A DNA stretch of 64,000 nt, taken from GCA-2748575 sp965222725. Its GTDB lineage: Bacteria > Pseudomonadota > Gammaproteobacteria > Pseudomonadales > Ketobacteraceae. Below, piece after piece: positions 54,648 to 63,227 of this stretch (its first letter is position 1; each line of letters opens with the position of its first letter). The DNA is taken from positions 5,394,001 through 5,458,000 of the forward strand of contig OZ244969.1 in NCBI GenBank assembly GCA_965222725.1. Direction: 5' to 3'. The notes below the pieces were generated by a model. That model did no database searches. It worked only from the letters and a program-made list of their open reading frames with translations, and was not told the DNA's origin. The translations under genes were made by a program, and so were the position numbers.

Positions 54648-56129
54648 TTGGTAGAAGGCAATTCGCAACAGATAAATTGCACCGGCCCGGAAATCACATT
54701 CCATAAAGAGTTAATCCACTTGCTGGAGAGCGGCTCCGTGGCTGTCGTCGAAGAATTAAACCTCGTCAAATTACTGGAACATGCACACATTGGTGTCGTA
54801 ATACACCGTTGGGATACATCCATCGTCTATGCTAATCCCGCCGCGTTACGCTTGCTGAGATTGAGCTATGACAAGGTGATCGGCAAGGATGCCGATGACC
54901 CCCAGTGGCGTTTTATAGACGAATCAGGCCGAAAGCTATTCAATGAAGACTTTCCGGTTAACAAGGTCAAGCGGTTTAAAGGACGCCTCACTAATGAGCT
55001 TCTGGGAATTATCGACGAGAGTGAAGCCATTAGCTGGTTTTTGGTCAATGCCTATACAGAGGGCAATGTGGAGGCGGAAGATTGCTTTATAGTCATCACC
55101 TTCACTGACATCACAGACTCCAAACACCTTTTCTCCTATCAGGAGATTGTAGAGAACACCCAGGATGTGGTTATCGTCACCGAAGCCGATAACACCGATT
55201 ATCCGATGGGTCCCAAAATAGTTTACGTTAACAAGGCGTTTGAAGCTCTTACTGGTTACACCGCTGAAGAGGTTATCGGCGAAACACCCAGGATATTGCA
55301 GGGTACTCTGACCGACCCAGACACCAAAAGCCGTATACGAAAAGCCATCAAACGACATGAACCCATTACGGAAACACTATTAAATTATAGTTCCAAAGGG
55401 CATCCTTACTGGGTTGAAATGAGCATTCTGCCGCTGCAGAACCGATATGGAGAGGTAACACACTTTGCAGCAATAGAACGGGATATATCAGAACGCATAT
55501 TTCACATTGATCAGCTCAAAAGCAGGAATGCGGACCTGAAAGCATTGAAGAAAAACCTGGAAGATATTGTCGAGGAGCGAACCCGCGAATTACAAAAAGC
55601 AAAATCTGCGCTCCAAAACGCTGCTTATATAGACCCGCTAACGGATATTCCGAACCGGCGTTATTTTCTGGAGCAGGCTCATAAACTGGCTCGCTTTTGC
55701 TCCCGCAGGCAGCTTGGTATGACCGTCGGCATTATGGACGTGGATGATTTCAAGAAGATCAACGATAATTACGGTCACGACGCAGGCGATTCAGCACTGG
55801 TCAAGCTGGCTGAATACCTGAAAACCTTTTTCAGAATTGACGATCTTTTTGGGCGGATCGGCGGAGAGGAATTTGCCTTCGCTCTGGCTATCGAGAACGA
55901 GGCAGGCTTGAGAAATATGGCCACCAGACTTCTGGAGGGGATAAGCTCACTAGCCCTGGAACCGGAACCCGGCGTTAAATTTGATATCACTGTCAGCATG
56001 GGGATTAAATGCTGTGCGAAAGAGTCAGTTATCGATATCCGTCAAGCGATGAAAGATGCTGACAAAGCCATGTATCAATCCAAACAGGACGGGAAAAACG
56101 GCTTCACTCTGATCATTGATACCCAATAA
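54648..56129 (+). CDS. Diguanylate cyclase with PAS sensor domains
   Basis: 493 residues from a TTG at 54648 (start uncertain; no ATG suits). Two PAS-like regions (about 40-160 and 165-295): the second has YVNKAFEALTGYTAEEVIGE with TPRILQG where LOV domains carry a Cys, so it is not a blue-light LOV. A short coiled coil leads to the GGDEF domain (DPLTDIPNRRYFLEQ, GIMDVDDFKKINDNYGHDAG, and the active-site RIGGEEF). The RIDD five residues before GGEEF forms the allosteric I-site RxxD. It should make c-di-GMP from GTP. Confidence 0.9.
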   Translation: MVEGNSQQINCTGPEITFHKELIHLLESGSVAVVEELNLVKLLEHAHIGVVIHRWDTSIVYANPAALRLLRLSYDKVIGKDADDPQWRFIDESGRKLFNEDFPVNKVKRFKGRLTNELLGIIDESEAISWFLVNAYTEGNVEAEDCFIVITFTDITDSKHLFSYQEIVENTQDVVIVTEADNTDYPMGPKIVYVNKAFEALTGYTAEEVIGETPRILQGTLTDPDTKSRIRKAIKRHEPITETLLNYSSKGHPYWVEMSILPLQNRYGEVTHFAAIERDISERIFHIDQLKSRNADLKALKKNLEDIVEERTRELQKAKSALQNAAYIDPLTDIPNRRYFLEQAHKLARFCSRRQLGMTVGIMDVDDFKKINDNYGHDAGDSALVKLAEYLKTFFRIDDLFGRIGGEEFAFALAIENEAGLRNMATRLLEGISSLALEPEPGVKFDITVSMGIKCCAKESVIDIRQAMKDADKAMYQSKQDGKNGFTLIIDTQ

Positions 56130-56298
56130 AAAACAAGCTCAACTAATCACCAAAACCCATCGCCCGAAGCAGGCGGCCACTCGGTGATGGGGACTGGCAA
56201 GAATTGATGAGATGATGTTCACAATTAGATCGGGTAACTGTCAGATCAAGTCTGAATTACTACAGTTAATAGGTCAGCTGGCGGGAACAAGTAACTAA

Positions 56299-56655
56299 CT
56301 AATCCTTGAGTACCGCTAATACTTCCTCCAGCTCAGTGATCATCTGTTTGACCAACTGGCTGGATTTGCTGACATCCTCGGCTGCACCGGCGCCGGACAT
56401 TTGCTGCCTGGCACCGCCGATGGTGTAGCCCTGATCATAAAGCAGGCTACGGATCTGCCGGATCATGATCACGTCCTGGCGCTGATAGTAGCGACGGTTA
56501 CCCCGCCGCTTTACCGGCTTTAGCTGGGGGAATTCCTGTTCCCAGTAACGCAAAACGTGTGGTTTGACATCACACAGTTCGCTCACTTCCCCAATGGTAA
56601 AATACCGCTTTCCTGGTATGGCTGGTAATTCATTGTTGTGGCTTGGTTCCAGCAT
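56299..56655 (-). CDS. MerR-family transcriptional regulator
   Basis: 118 residues with a MerR helix-turn-helix (YFTIGEVSELCDVKPHVLRY) and WEQEFPQLKPVKRRGNRRYY. This MerR protein next to ihfA is a widely conserved arrangement in gammaproteobacteria. It lies 26 bases inside the end of ihfA, so the two are probably coupled. The target and ligand are unknown. Confidence 0.88.
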   Translation of the reverse strand: MLEPSHNNELPAIPGKRYFTIGEVSELCDVKPHVLRYWEQEFPQLKPVKRRGNRRYYQRQDVIMIRQIRSLLYDQGYTIGGARQQMSGAGAAEDVSKSSQLVKQMITELEEVLAVLKD

Positions 56656-56938
56656 ACGCCTCTACTCGTTGTTTCAGTTTCTGACCTGGTCGGAATGTCA
56701 CTACCCGGCGTGCGCAGATCGGAATCTCTTCCCCGGTTTTTGGGTTACGTCCGGGGCGCTCCCTTTTGTTGCGCAGGTCAAAATTACCAAAACCTGAAAG
56801 CTTTACGTGCTCATTGCATTCCAGAGAGTGCCTGATCTCTTCAAAAAAGAGTTCAACCATCTCCTTGGCCTCACGCTTGTTCAAACCAAGCTCTTCAAAT
56901 AGCTTTTCTGCTAAATCAGCCTTGGTCAACGCTGTCAT
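56630..56938 (-). CDS. ihfA: Integration host factor subunit alpha
   Basis: 102 residues of the HU/IHF family: ALTKADLAEKLFEELGLNKR, the beta-arm (LSGFGNFDLRNKRERPGRNP) and PICARRVVTFRPGQKLKQRV. Length fits IhfA. It bends DNA at specific sites with IhfB. It starts two bases after the pheT stop codon, the classic pheST-ihfA arrangement, so the three genes are co-transcribed. Confidence 0.96.
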   Translation of the reverse strand: MTALTKADLAEKLFEELGLNKREAKEMVELFFEEIRHSLECNEHVKLSGFGNFDLRNKRERPGRNPKTGEEIPICARRVVTFRPGQKLKQRVEAYAGTKPQQ

Positions 56939-56940
56939 GG

Positions 56941-59316
56941 CTATTCCCTCAATGTCACATTCAATTGTTCTTTCAACGAGGTAACGACGCGATCAATCAC
57001 CCCGTTCACCTCTTCGTCTTTAAGAGTGCGCGAAGGATGCTGGAGGGTCAACCCAAATGCCACGCTCTTGTGACCTTCTTCCAGGTTAGCCCCCTGATAA
57101 ACATCAAATATGACGGAATTGGTTAACCATTCGCCAGATTCTGCCCGCACAACCTTCAGTATAGCCTCTGCTGGAATCTTTTCCTCAATGATTACTGCTA
57201 AATCACGTCTTACTTCAGGAAAACGCGATAACTCTTTGAATGCAGGAACAGTTCGTTCGGAAACCGCCGCCAATTCTATATCAAAAAGGTATACGGAAGC
57301 GGGAATATCGAGCGCTTTTTGAATAACAGGATGGAGGGCACCCAGGTAGCCGACGACTTTTCCATCGCGAAGGATCTCGGCGGACTGCCCCGGATGCAGA
57401 GCCGGGTGTTCGGCGGCCTGAAACCCGAAAACTTCCGGATTGGCTGACAGTTTCAGCAGGCTTTCCACATCGCCTTTCAGGTCAAAGAAGTCGGCGGGCC
57501 GGCCTTTGCCATGCCAGGATTCGCTGGCCACATCACCATAGATAAGGCCTCCGATATGAGGCACCTGTTGGATACCGTCTTCTTCAGTGAAAACCAGCCC
57601 CGTTTCAAACAGGCGAACGCGATGCTGCTGCCGATTAATATTATGTCGGGCAACCTGTAATAATCCCGCCCAGATGCTGGTGCGCATATGGGACATATCC
57701 GCGGAAATGGGATTGGCCAGCTCCACGGCTTTTTTATCTGGTGCAATTTTATCCAGAATGGATTTTTCCACGAAGCTGTAAGTAATGGCTTCCTGATATC
57801 CACGATCCACCATTAACTGTTTGATGCGGGATTCCTGAATCTGGCTTTCCGGCGCAGGCACTACTTCAAAATTCATGGCGGGCAAACGAGTGGGCAGATT
57901 GTTGTAACCCCAGACGCGCCCCAGTTCCTCGATCAGATCCACTTCGATACGAACATCAAAGCGATACGCGGGTGGCACGATATGCCAGCCACTCTCAGTG
58001 GTCACCAGGTCCATTCCCAGGCGCCCCAGAATGTCCTCTACATCAGCATCGGACATGGCAAAACCCAACACCCGCTGAATCTGGCTTTTACGCAGGTTAA
58101 TAGGTTCCAGTTTGGGCAGGAACTCGGGATGCGAGGCTTCCACCATGGGCCCGGGCTTGCCACCGGCAATTTCACACAAGAGTTGTGTGGCACGATCCAT
58201 GGCTTTTTTCTGCAATTCAAAATCCACACCGCGCTCAAAACGGTGGGATGAATCCGTGTGCAGACCATAGCTACGGGCTTTGCCGGCAATGGCGATAGAA
58301 TCAAAATATGCGGATTCCAGAAAGATATCTTTGGTGGTTTCGGTGACCCCGGACTCGGCACCACCCATAACACCGGCCAGTGCCAGTGCTTTTGCAGCAT
58401 CTGCAATCACGAGCGAGCCTTCGCTCAGTTCCAGTTCCTGACCGTTCAGCAGCACCAGTTTCTCACCCGGTTCCGCCAGGCGCACATGAATATGACCTTC
58501 CAGCTTTTCCAGGTCAAAGGCATGCATGGGCTGACCCAGTTCCAGTAACACGTAGTTGGTCACATCCACCACCGGATCAATACTGCGGATATCGCTGCGG
58601 CGCAGCCTTTCCACCATCCACAGGGGCGTGGTTGCGGTAACATTCACGCCACGAACGACTCGACCGACATAATGGGGGCACTGTTCAGCGGCAGAGATGG
58701 ACACATCAAAGGTGTCCTGAATGGCCGGTACCACCTCATCAATATGGCCGGGCGTGTATTCTGCCCGTTCGATCACCCCCACTTCGCGGGCAACACCGGC
58801 AATGCTCAGGCAGTCGCTGCGGTTAGGGGTAAGATCCACTTCAATGATGTTATCGTCCAGCTGCAGATAATCGCGGATATCCTGGCCCACCGGGGCATCT
58901 GCCGGTAGTTCAAACAGGCCATCGGATGCCTCGGACAGGCCCAGTTCCTGTTCCGCACACAGCATGCCGAAGGATGCCACACCGCGGAGTTTGGCTTTCT
59001 TGATCTTGAAGTCGCCGGGCAGAACGGCCCCCACTTTAGCGCAGGGCACCTTGATTCCCACCCGAGCGTTGGGCGCGCCACAGACTATGGATAATGGCTC
59101 ATCTTCACCGGCATTGACCTGACAAACCCGCAGTTTGTCGGCATCAGGATGCTGCTCGCAGGCAATAATTTCACCCACGACCACGCCGGTGAAAACACCG
59201 GCAACGGGCTCAATGCCATCCACTTCCAGGCCGGCCATGGTGAGCCGGGCGGCCAGTTCATCGGTTGATCTTTCGGTTTTAACCCATTCTTTTAACCAGG
59301 TTTCGCTGATTCGCAT
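56941..59316 (-). CDS. pheT: Phenylalanyl-tRNA synthetase beta subunit
   Basis: 791 residues of PheT: N-terminal tRNA-binding EMAP/B3-B4 domains (VVVGEIIACEQHPDADKLRV, DLTPNRSDCLSIAGVAREVG), a B5 domain (RKSQIQRVLGFAMSDADVED), and the C-terminal anticodon-binding region (SRFPEVRRDLAVIIEEKIPA). Joins PheS to charge tRNA-Phe. The length fits the family. Confidence 0.97.
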   Translation of the reverse strand: MRISETWLKEWVKTERSTDELAARLTMAGLEVDGIEPVAGVFTGVVVGEIIACEQHPDADKLRVCQVNAGEDEPLSIVCGAPNARVGIKVPCAKVGAVLPGDFKIKKAKLRGVASFGMLCAEQELGLSEASDGLFELPADAPVGQDIRDYLQLDDNIIEVDLTPNRSDCLSIAGVAREVGVIERAEYTPGHIDEVVPAIQDTFDVSISAAEQCPHYVGRVVRGVNVTATTPLWMVERLRRSDIRSIDPVVDVTNYVLLELGQPMHAFDLEKLEGHIHVRLAEPGEKLVLLNGQELELSEGSLVIADAAKALALAGVMGGAESGVTETTKDIFLESAYFDSIAIAGKARSYGLHTDSSHRFERGVDFELQKKAMDRATQLLCEIAGGKPGPMVEASHPEFLPKLEPINLRKSQIQRVLGFAMSDADVEDILGRLGMDLVTTESGWHIVPPAYRFDVRIEVDLIEELGRVWGYNNLPTRLPAMNFEVVPAPESQIQESRIKQLMVDRGYQEAITYSFVEKSILDKIAPDKKAVELANPISADMSHMRTSIWAGLLQVARHNINRQQHRVRLFETGLVFTEEDGIQQVPHIGGLIYGDVASESWHGKGRPADFFDLKGDVESLLKLSANPEVFGFQAAEHPALHPGQSAEILRDGKVVGYLGALHPVIQKALDIPASVYLFDIELAAVSERTVPAFKELSRFPEVRRDLAVIIEEKIPAEAILKVVRAESGEWLTNSVIFDVYQGANLEEGHKSVAFGLTLQHPSRTLKDEEVNGVIDRVVTSLKEQLNVTLRE

Positions 59317-59366
59317 GGTGTATCGTCCGTATTCTTTCTGTCGATTTGCTAAAGGTTGGCAGTCTG

Positions 59367-60383
59367 TTATCGAAACTGATTGAGAAACTTCAGGTCGTTC
59401 TCAAAGAAGAGCCTCAGGTCGTTCACGCCGTAGCGCAACATGGCCAGGCGTTCTACGCCCATACCAAAAGCAAACCCTGTGTATTTTTCAGTATCCACAT
59501 TGACGTAGTCGAAGACTTTAGGATGCACCATGCCGCAGCCCAGCACCTCCAGCCAGCCGGTGTGCGAACACACCCGGCAACCTTCTCCACCACAGATTAC
59601 ACATTCAATATCCACTTCCGCCGAAGGCTCGGTGAAGGGGAAGTAAGAGGGACGGAAGCGCACCGCCAGTTCTTTCTCAAAGAATTCCCGCAGGAACAGC
59701 TCCAGCACCCCTTTCAGGTCAGCGAAAGTGACATTCTCGTCCACCAGCAAGCCTTCCACCTGGTGGAACATGGGTGTGTGGGTCAGATCGGAATCGCAAC
59801 GATACACACGGCCGGGACAAATCACCCGGTAAGGCGCTTCCTGAGTCTCCATGGTACGGATCTGCACCGGCGACGTATGAGTGCGCAGCAGGGTGTTGGC
59901 GTTGAAATAAAAGGTATCGTGCATCGCCCGGGCCGGGTGATGGGATGGAATATTCAGGGCTTCGAAGTTGTGATAATCGTCTTCGATCTCAGGACCCTGC
60001 ACCACGTTAAAGCCAACGTTGGCAAAGAAATCCTCGATCCGCTTCATGGTGCGGGTTACCGGGTGCAGGCCACCCACTTCGGTGTCACGGCCCGGCAGGG
60101 TGACATCCACCCGCTCGGACGACAACTGCTGTTCCAGCGCGGCGGAGGACAGCGAAGTTTTTCGTTCGTTAATGGCGGTTTGCAGAGCCTGCTTGGCTTC
60201 GTTGATTTTGGCTCCCGCCTGGGGGCGCTCTTCCGGAGACAGTTTGCCCAGGGTTTTCAGTAACCCGGTGATTTCCCCTTTTTTACCCAGGTACTGAACC
60301 CGTACCTGATCGAGTGCCTGATGATCGCCGGCGGCCTGAATGGCGGCCTGCGCTTGCTCCACGAGTTTCTCGAGATCTTCCAT
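59367..60383 (-). CDS. pheS: Phenylalanyl-tRNA synthetase alpha subunit
   Basis: 338 residues from ATG 60381-60383, matching the PheS start (MEDLEKLVEQAQAAI); a longer TTG-initiated frame to 60413 is rejected. Class II motifs include HPVTRTMKRIEDFFANVGF, SHHPARAMHDTFYF and HTPMFHQVEGLLVDENVTF. It carries the catalytic phenylalanylation site. Follows rplT after a strong hairpin. Confidence 0.96.
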   Translation of the reverse strand: MEDLEKLVEQAQAAIQAAGDHQALDQVRVQYLGKKGEITGLLKTLGKLSPEERPQAGAKINEAKQALQTAINERKTSLSSAALEQQLSSERVDVTLPGRDTEVGGLHPVTRTMKRIEDFFANVGFNVVQGPEIEDDYHNFEALNIPSHHPARAMHDTFYFNANTLLRTHTSPVQIRTMETQEAPYRVICPGRVYRCDSDLTHTPMFHQVEGLLVDENVTFADLKGVLELFLREFFEKELAVRFRPSYFPFTEPSAEVDIECVICGGEGCRVCSHTGWLEVLGCGMVHPKVFDYVNVDTEKYTGFAFGMGVERLAMLRYGVNDLRLFFENDLKFLNQFR

Positions 60384-60418
60384 CGATTCAACCAAATAGA
60401 ATGATTTCCCCAAAATAA

Positions 60419-60451
60419 AATAGGGGAAGGGCTGTTAACCCTTCCCCTATT
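60419..60451 (-). terminator. Strong hairpin between rplT and pheS
   Basis: A 13-bp stem (AATAGGGGAAGGG / CCCTTCCCCTATT, 7-base loop) followed on the minus strand by ATTTTATTTT. It is 28 bases after the rplT stop and 36 bases before the pheS start, so it can partly terminate the ribosomal transcript or act as an attenuator. Confidence 0.8.
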
Positions 60452-60479
60452 CGCTTTCTAACATCACAGCGCAGTGCGA

Positions 60480-60839
60480 CTAGTTGGAAAGGCCAGATTT
60501 CGCCTTTTCAGCTAACACCGCAAATGCGTTTTGATCGTGAATGGCGATATCCGCCAGCACTTTACGATCAATTTCGATTGATGCTTTTTTCAGCCCGTTA
60601 ATAAAGCGACTGTAAGACAGGCCATTCAGGCGAGCTGCCGCATTGATACGCGTGATCCACAACTGACGGAACTGACGCTTTCTCTGACGACGGTCGCGGT
60701 AGGCATATTGACCCGCTTTGATAACGGCCTGGTGGGCTACACGATACACACGACTGCGGGCACCGTAGTAACCTTTGGCTTGTTTAAGTACTTTTTTGTG
60801 TCTGGCTCTCGCCTGAACACCGCGTTTTACACGTGGCAT
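60480..60839 (-). CDS. rplT: 50S ribosomal protein L20
   Basis: 119 residues: MPRVKRGVQARARHKKVLKQ, AKGYYGARSRVYRVAHQAVI and the rest of canonical L20. Early-assembly ribosomal protein and often an autogenous regulator of the rpmI-rplT unit. Downstream of rpmI. Confidence 0.98.
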   Translation of the reverse strand: MPRVKRGVQARARHKKVLKQAKGYYGARSRVYRVAHQAVIKAGQYAYRDRRQRKRQFRQLWITRINAAARLNGLSYSRFINGLKKASIEIDRKVLADIAIHDQNAFAVLAEKAKSGLSN

Positions 60840-60885
60840 AATTAAATCTCCAAAAACCTTTTACTAAGAATGACTCTGGTGCGGA

Positions 60886-61080
60886 CTACACATGCGGCAT
60901 CATGCGACGTACTAATGCTACGTCGGCAGCGGCCACCTGAGATTTTGGTCTCAGTTGACGGATACGCTTGGAGTTCTTCTTGGTCAGAATGTGGTTTTTG
61001 AAGGCACGCTTGCGTTTAAAACCGTTAGCGGTTTTTTTGAAACGCTTGGCTGCGCCACTGTTCGTTTTGATCTTAGGCAT
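60886..61080 (-). CDS. rpmI: 50S ribosomal protein L35
   Basis: 64 residues from ATG 61078-61080 (MPKIKTNSGAAKRFKKTANG), the canonical L35. A frame reaching 61107 with nine extra residues is rejected. 82 bases after infC, in the normal infC-rpmI-rplT order. Confidence 0.97.
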   Translation of the reverse strand: MPKIKTNSGAAKRFKKTANGFKRKRAFKNHILTKKNSKRIRQLRPKSQVAAADVALVRRMMPHV

Positions 61081-61162
61081 TTTTGGCTCCGCATTGTTAC
61101 CTAACAATGTTTATGACTGCTTAAAAACGACAGCACACCGGGGTCGTTAATCCGACGGGTGG

Positions 61163-61702
61163 CTACTTCTTTTTCTTTGGCCCCAACACCATGATCATCT
61201 GACGACCTTCCATTTTCGGGTGCTGTTCAACAGCGCCGTACTCTTCGAGATCCTGCTCAACCCGTTTGAGTAATTCCATACCCAATTCCTGGTGAGCCAT
61301 CTCCCGACCACGGAAGCGTAAGGTGACTTTGGTTTTGTCGCCGTCAGAAAGGAACCGCTTCAGGTTGCGAAGTTTGACCTGGTAGTCCCCTTCTTCAGTC
61401 CCGGGACGGAATTTTATTTCCTTCACCTGGGTCTGTTTCTGCTTCTTCTTGGCTTCAGCACGTTTTTTCTTCTCTTCGAAGATGTGCTTGCCATAGTCCA
61501 TTATCCGACATACAGGAGGTTCAGAGGTTGATGCTATTTCCACGAGATCCAGTCCCGCTGTTTCGGCTGCGGACAAGGCTTCTGCGAGCCCCACTATCCC
61601 AACCTGCTCTCCATCCTGATCAATTAGGCGAACTTCTTGCGCAGTGATCTCGTCATTCGTACGATTCTTTTTCTTCTGCGCGTCGTTTTTGCTTCGCTTA
61701 AT
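61163..61702 (-). CDS. infC: Translation initiation factor IF-3 (ATT start)
   Basis: 179 residues when started at ATT (61700-61702), preceded by GGAGACAGAACT. The product (IKRSKNDAQKKKNRTNDEIT, then VRLIDQDGEQVGIVGLAEAL) is full IF-3, ending MIMVLGPKKKK. IF-3 prevents wrong start-codon choice and represses its own gene through its rare AUU/ATT start, a known regulatory feature. Starts at internal GTG would lose the N-terminal domain. No thrS gene precedes it, unlike in many gammaproteobacteria. Confidence 0.95.
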   Translation of the reverse strand: MKRSKNDAQKKKNRTNDEITAQEVRLIDQDGEQVGIVGLAEALSAAETAGLDLVEIASTSEPPVCRIMDYGKHIFEEKKKRAEAKKKQKQTQVKEIKFRPGTEEGDYQVKLRNLKRFLSDGDKTKVTLRFRGREMAHQELGMELLKRVEQDLEEYGAVEQHPKMEGRQMIMVLGPKKKK

Positions 61703-61946
61703 AGTTCTGTCTCCTGTTTCGGTTTATGGTCTGCCGATGAAATTCTTTCAGCCCGGTACGGCGTGGTAAAAAATCTGCCGTTTACCCATTTTATTTAAAC
61801 GTACAAGGCCTTAAACGTACATAGCCCCGATACACGGGGCCTAGGGTGGCAATTCTAATCGGCGTATGTGGAATTCTCAAGGAATTCCCAAAAATATTTA
61901 GTCATACAAAAAAGGCACCGGTGTGCGATGCCTTGTCTGGGAAATC
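61703..61946. promoter_or_regulatory. infC upstream/leader region
   Basis: 244 bases with no gene. It holds a 10-bp direct repeat TTAAACGTAC (61795-61804 and 61811-61820) and a small hairpin GCCCCG/CGGGGC (61824-61840), which may belong to the infC leader or promoter. Confidence 0.4.
61911..61934 (-). terminator. Terminator after tRNA-Val(GAC)
   Basis: On the minus strand AAGGCA (complement of 61929-61934) pairs with TGCCTT and is followed by TTTTTG, twelve bases after the tRNA 3' end. Confidence 0.75.
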
Positions 61947-62023
61947 TGGTAGGCACGATTGGATTCGAACCAACGACCCCCACCATGTCAAGGTGGTGCT
62001 CTAACCAACTGAGCTACGTGCCT
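61947..62023 (-). tRNA. tRNA-Val (anticodon GAC)
   Basis: 77-nt cloverleaf with encoded CCA; acceptor stem AGGCACG/CGTGCCT; anticodon arm CCACC-TTGACAT-GGTGG with GAC. Single tRNA between infC and the epimerase gene. Confidence 0.97.
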
Positions 62024-62111
62024 GAATAGGCGCGCAATCTTACCATCGTGTTTCCCCAAGCGCCAGTGAATACAGACATTTTCTGGCGCTTAACGGTTAC
62101 AAAACAGTCAG

Positions 62112-63119
62112 TTAAACCTGATAATAGTCCCGGTACCAACTAACAAAGTTAGCCACGCCGGTTTCCAGAGGTGTACCAGGCTTGTAATCCACATCTTTGA
62201 CCAGGGCGTCCACATCGGCATAGGTGTCCGGCACGTCGCCGGGCTGCAGGGGAAGCAGCTCTTTTTCAGCTTCTTTGCCCAGATTCTGCTCAAGCACCTC
62301 AATATAGCGCATCAGCTCAATAGGCCGGTTGCTGCCGATATTGTAAATGCGGAAAGGCCCCTTGCTGGTGCCGGGGTCCGGCTTGTCGCCGGTCCAGTCA
62401 GGGTTAGGCTGGGCCACATGATCCAGAGTCCGGATCACACCCTCGACGATATCATCTATATAGGTGAAATCACGACGATGCTTGCCGTAGTTAAACACCT
62501 GAATAGGCTTACCTTCCAGAATCGCCTTGGTGAAGATAAAGAGTGCCATATCCGGGCGACCCCAGGGGCCATACACGGTAAAAAAGCGCAAGCCGGTGGT
62601 AGGCAGATTGAACAGATGGCTGTAGGTGTGGGCCATCAGCTCGTTGGCTTTTTTGGAAGCGGCGTACAGGCTGACCGGGTGGTCCACATTATGATGCACG
62701 GAAAACGGCATATTGGTGTTGGCGCCATACACCGAGCTGCTGGAGGCATAGACCAGGTGCTCTACGCCGTTATGGCGACAGCCTTCCAGGATATTGGTGA
62801 AGCCCACGATATTGGAATCGATATAGGCGTGGGGGTTTTCCAGTGAATAGCGAACCCCTGCCTGCGCTGCCAGATTCACCACCCGCTGGGGCTGGTGCTC
62901 CTTAAAGGCCTTGTCCATGGCGTCTTTGTCTTCCAGGGCGCATTTCACGAAAGTAAAGTTTTCGTGATCCTTGATCTGATCCAGACGTGCCAGTTTGAGA
63001 TTAACGTCGTAGTAGTCGTTCACAATATCCACGCCTACCACTTCATCACCCCGGGCCAGAAGCCGTTGAGTGAGGTGGAACCCAATAAATCCGGCCGCAC
63101 CGGTTACCATTACTTTCAC
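62112..63119 (-). CDS. NAD-dependent epimerase, UDP-glucuronate 4-epimerase type
   Basis: 335 residues of the extended SDR family: GAAGFIGFHLTQRLL for NAD binding, NLAAQAGVRYSLENPHAYID, catalytic SSSSVYGAN and YAASKKANE, and the phrase GLRFFTVYGPWGRPDMALF typical of UDP-glucuronate/galacturonate 4-epimerases. Likely supplies UDP-galacturonate for surface polysaccharide. Monocistronic. Confidence 0.9.
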   Translation of the reverse strand: MKVMVTGAAGFIGFHLTQRLLARGDEVVGVDIVNDYYDVNLKLARLDQIKDHENFTFVKCALEDKDAMDKAFKEHQPQRVVNLAAQAGVRYSLENPHAYIDSNIVGFTNILEGCRHNGVEHLVYASSSSVYGANTNMPFSVHHNVDHPVSLYAASKKANELMAHTYSHLFNLPTTGLRFFTVYGPWGRPDMALFIFTKAILEGKPIQVFNYGKHRRDFTYIDDIVEGVIRTLDHVAQPNPDWTGDKPDPGTSKGPFRIYNIGSNRPIELMRYIEVLEQNLGKEAEKELLPLQPGDVPDTYADVDALVKDVDYKPGTPLETGVANFVSWYRDYYQV

Positions 63120-63227
63120 AGTGTTGTCCTTCTCTGATCAATTAAGCCGCCTATTTTGCCAAGGCTGGGCCACAATTTCACGACATTCGCAAAGCGACTG
63201 CCTATTCAACCATCCGATTATGGCAAA

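Noticed and set aside
55200..55320. LOV photoreceptor domain in the diguanylate cyclase
   Set aside because: The sequence GETPRILQG lacks the flavin-binding Cys found in GRNCRFLQG-type LOV domains.
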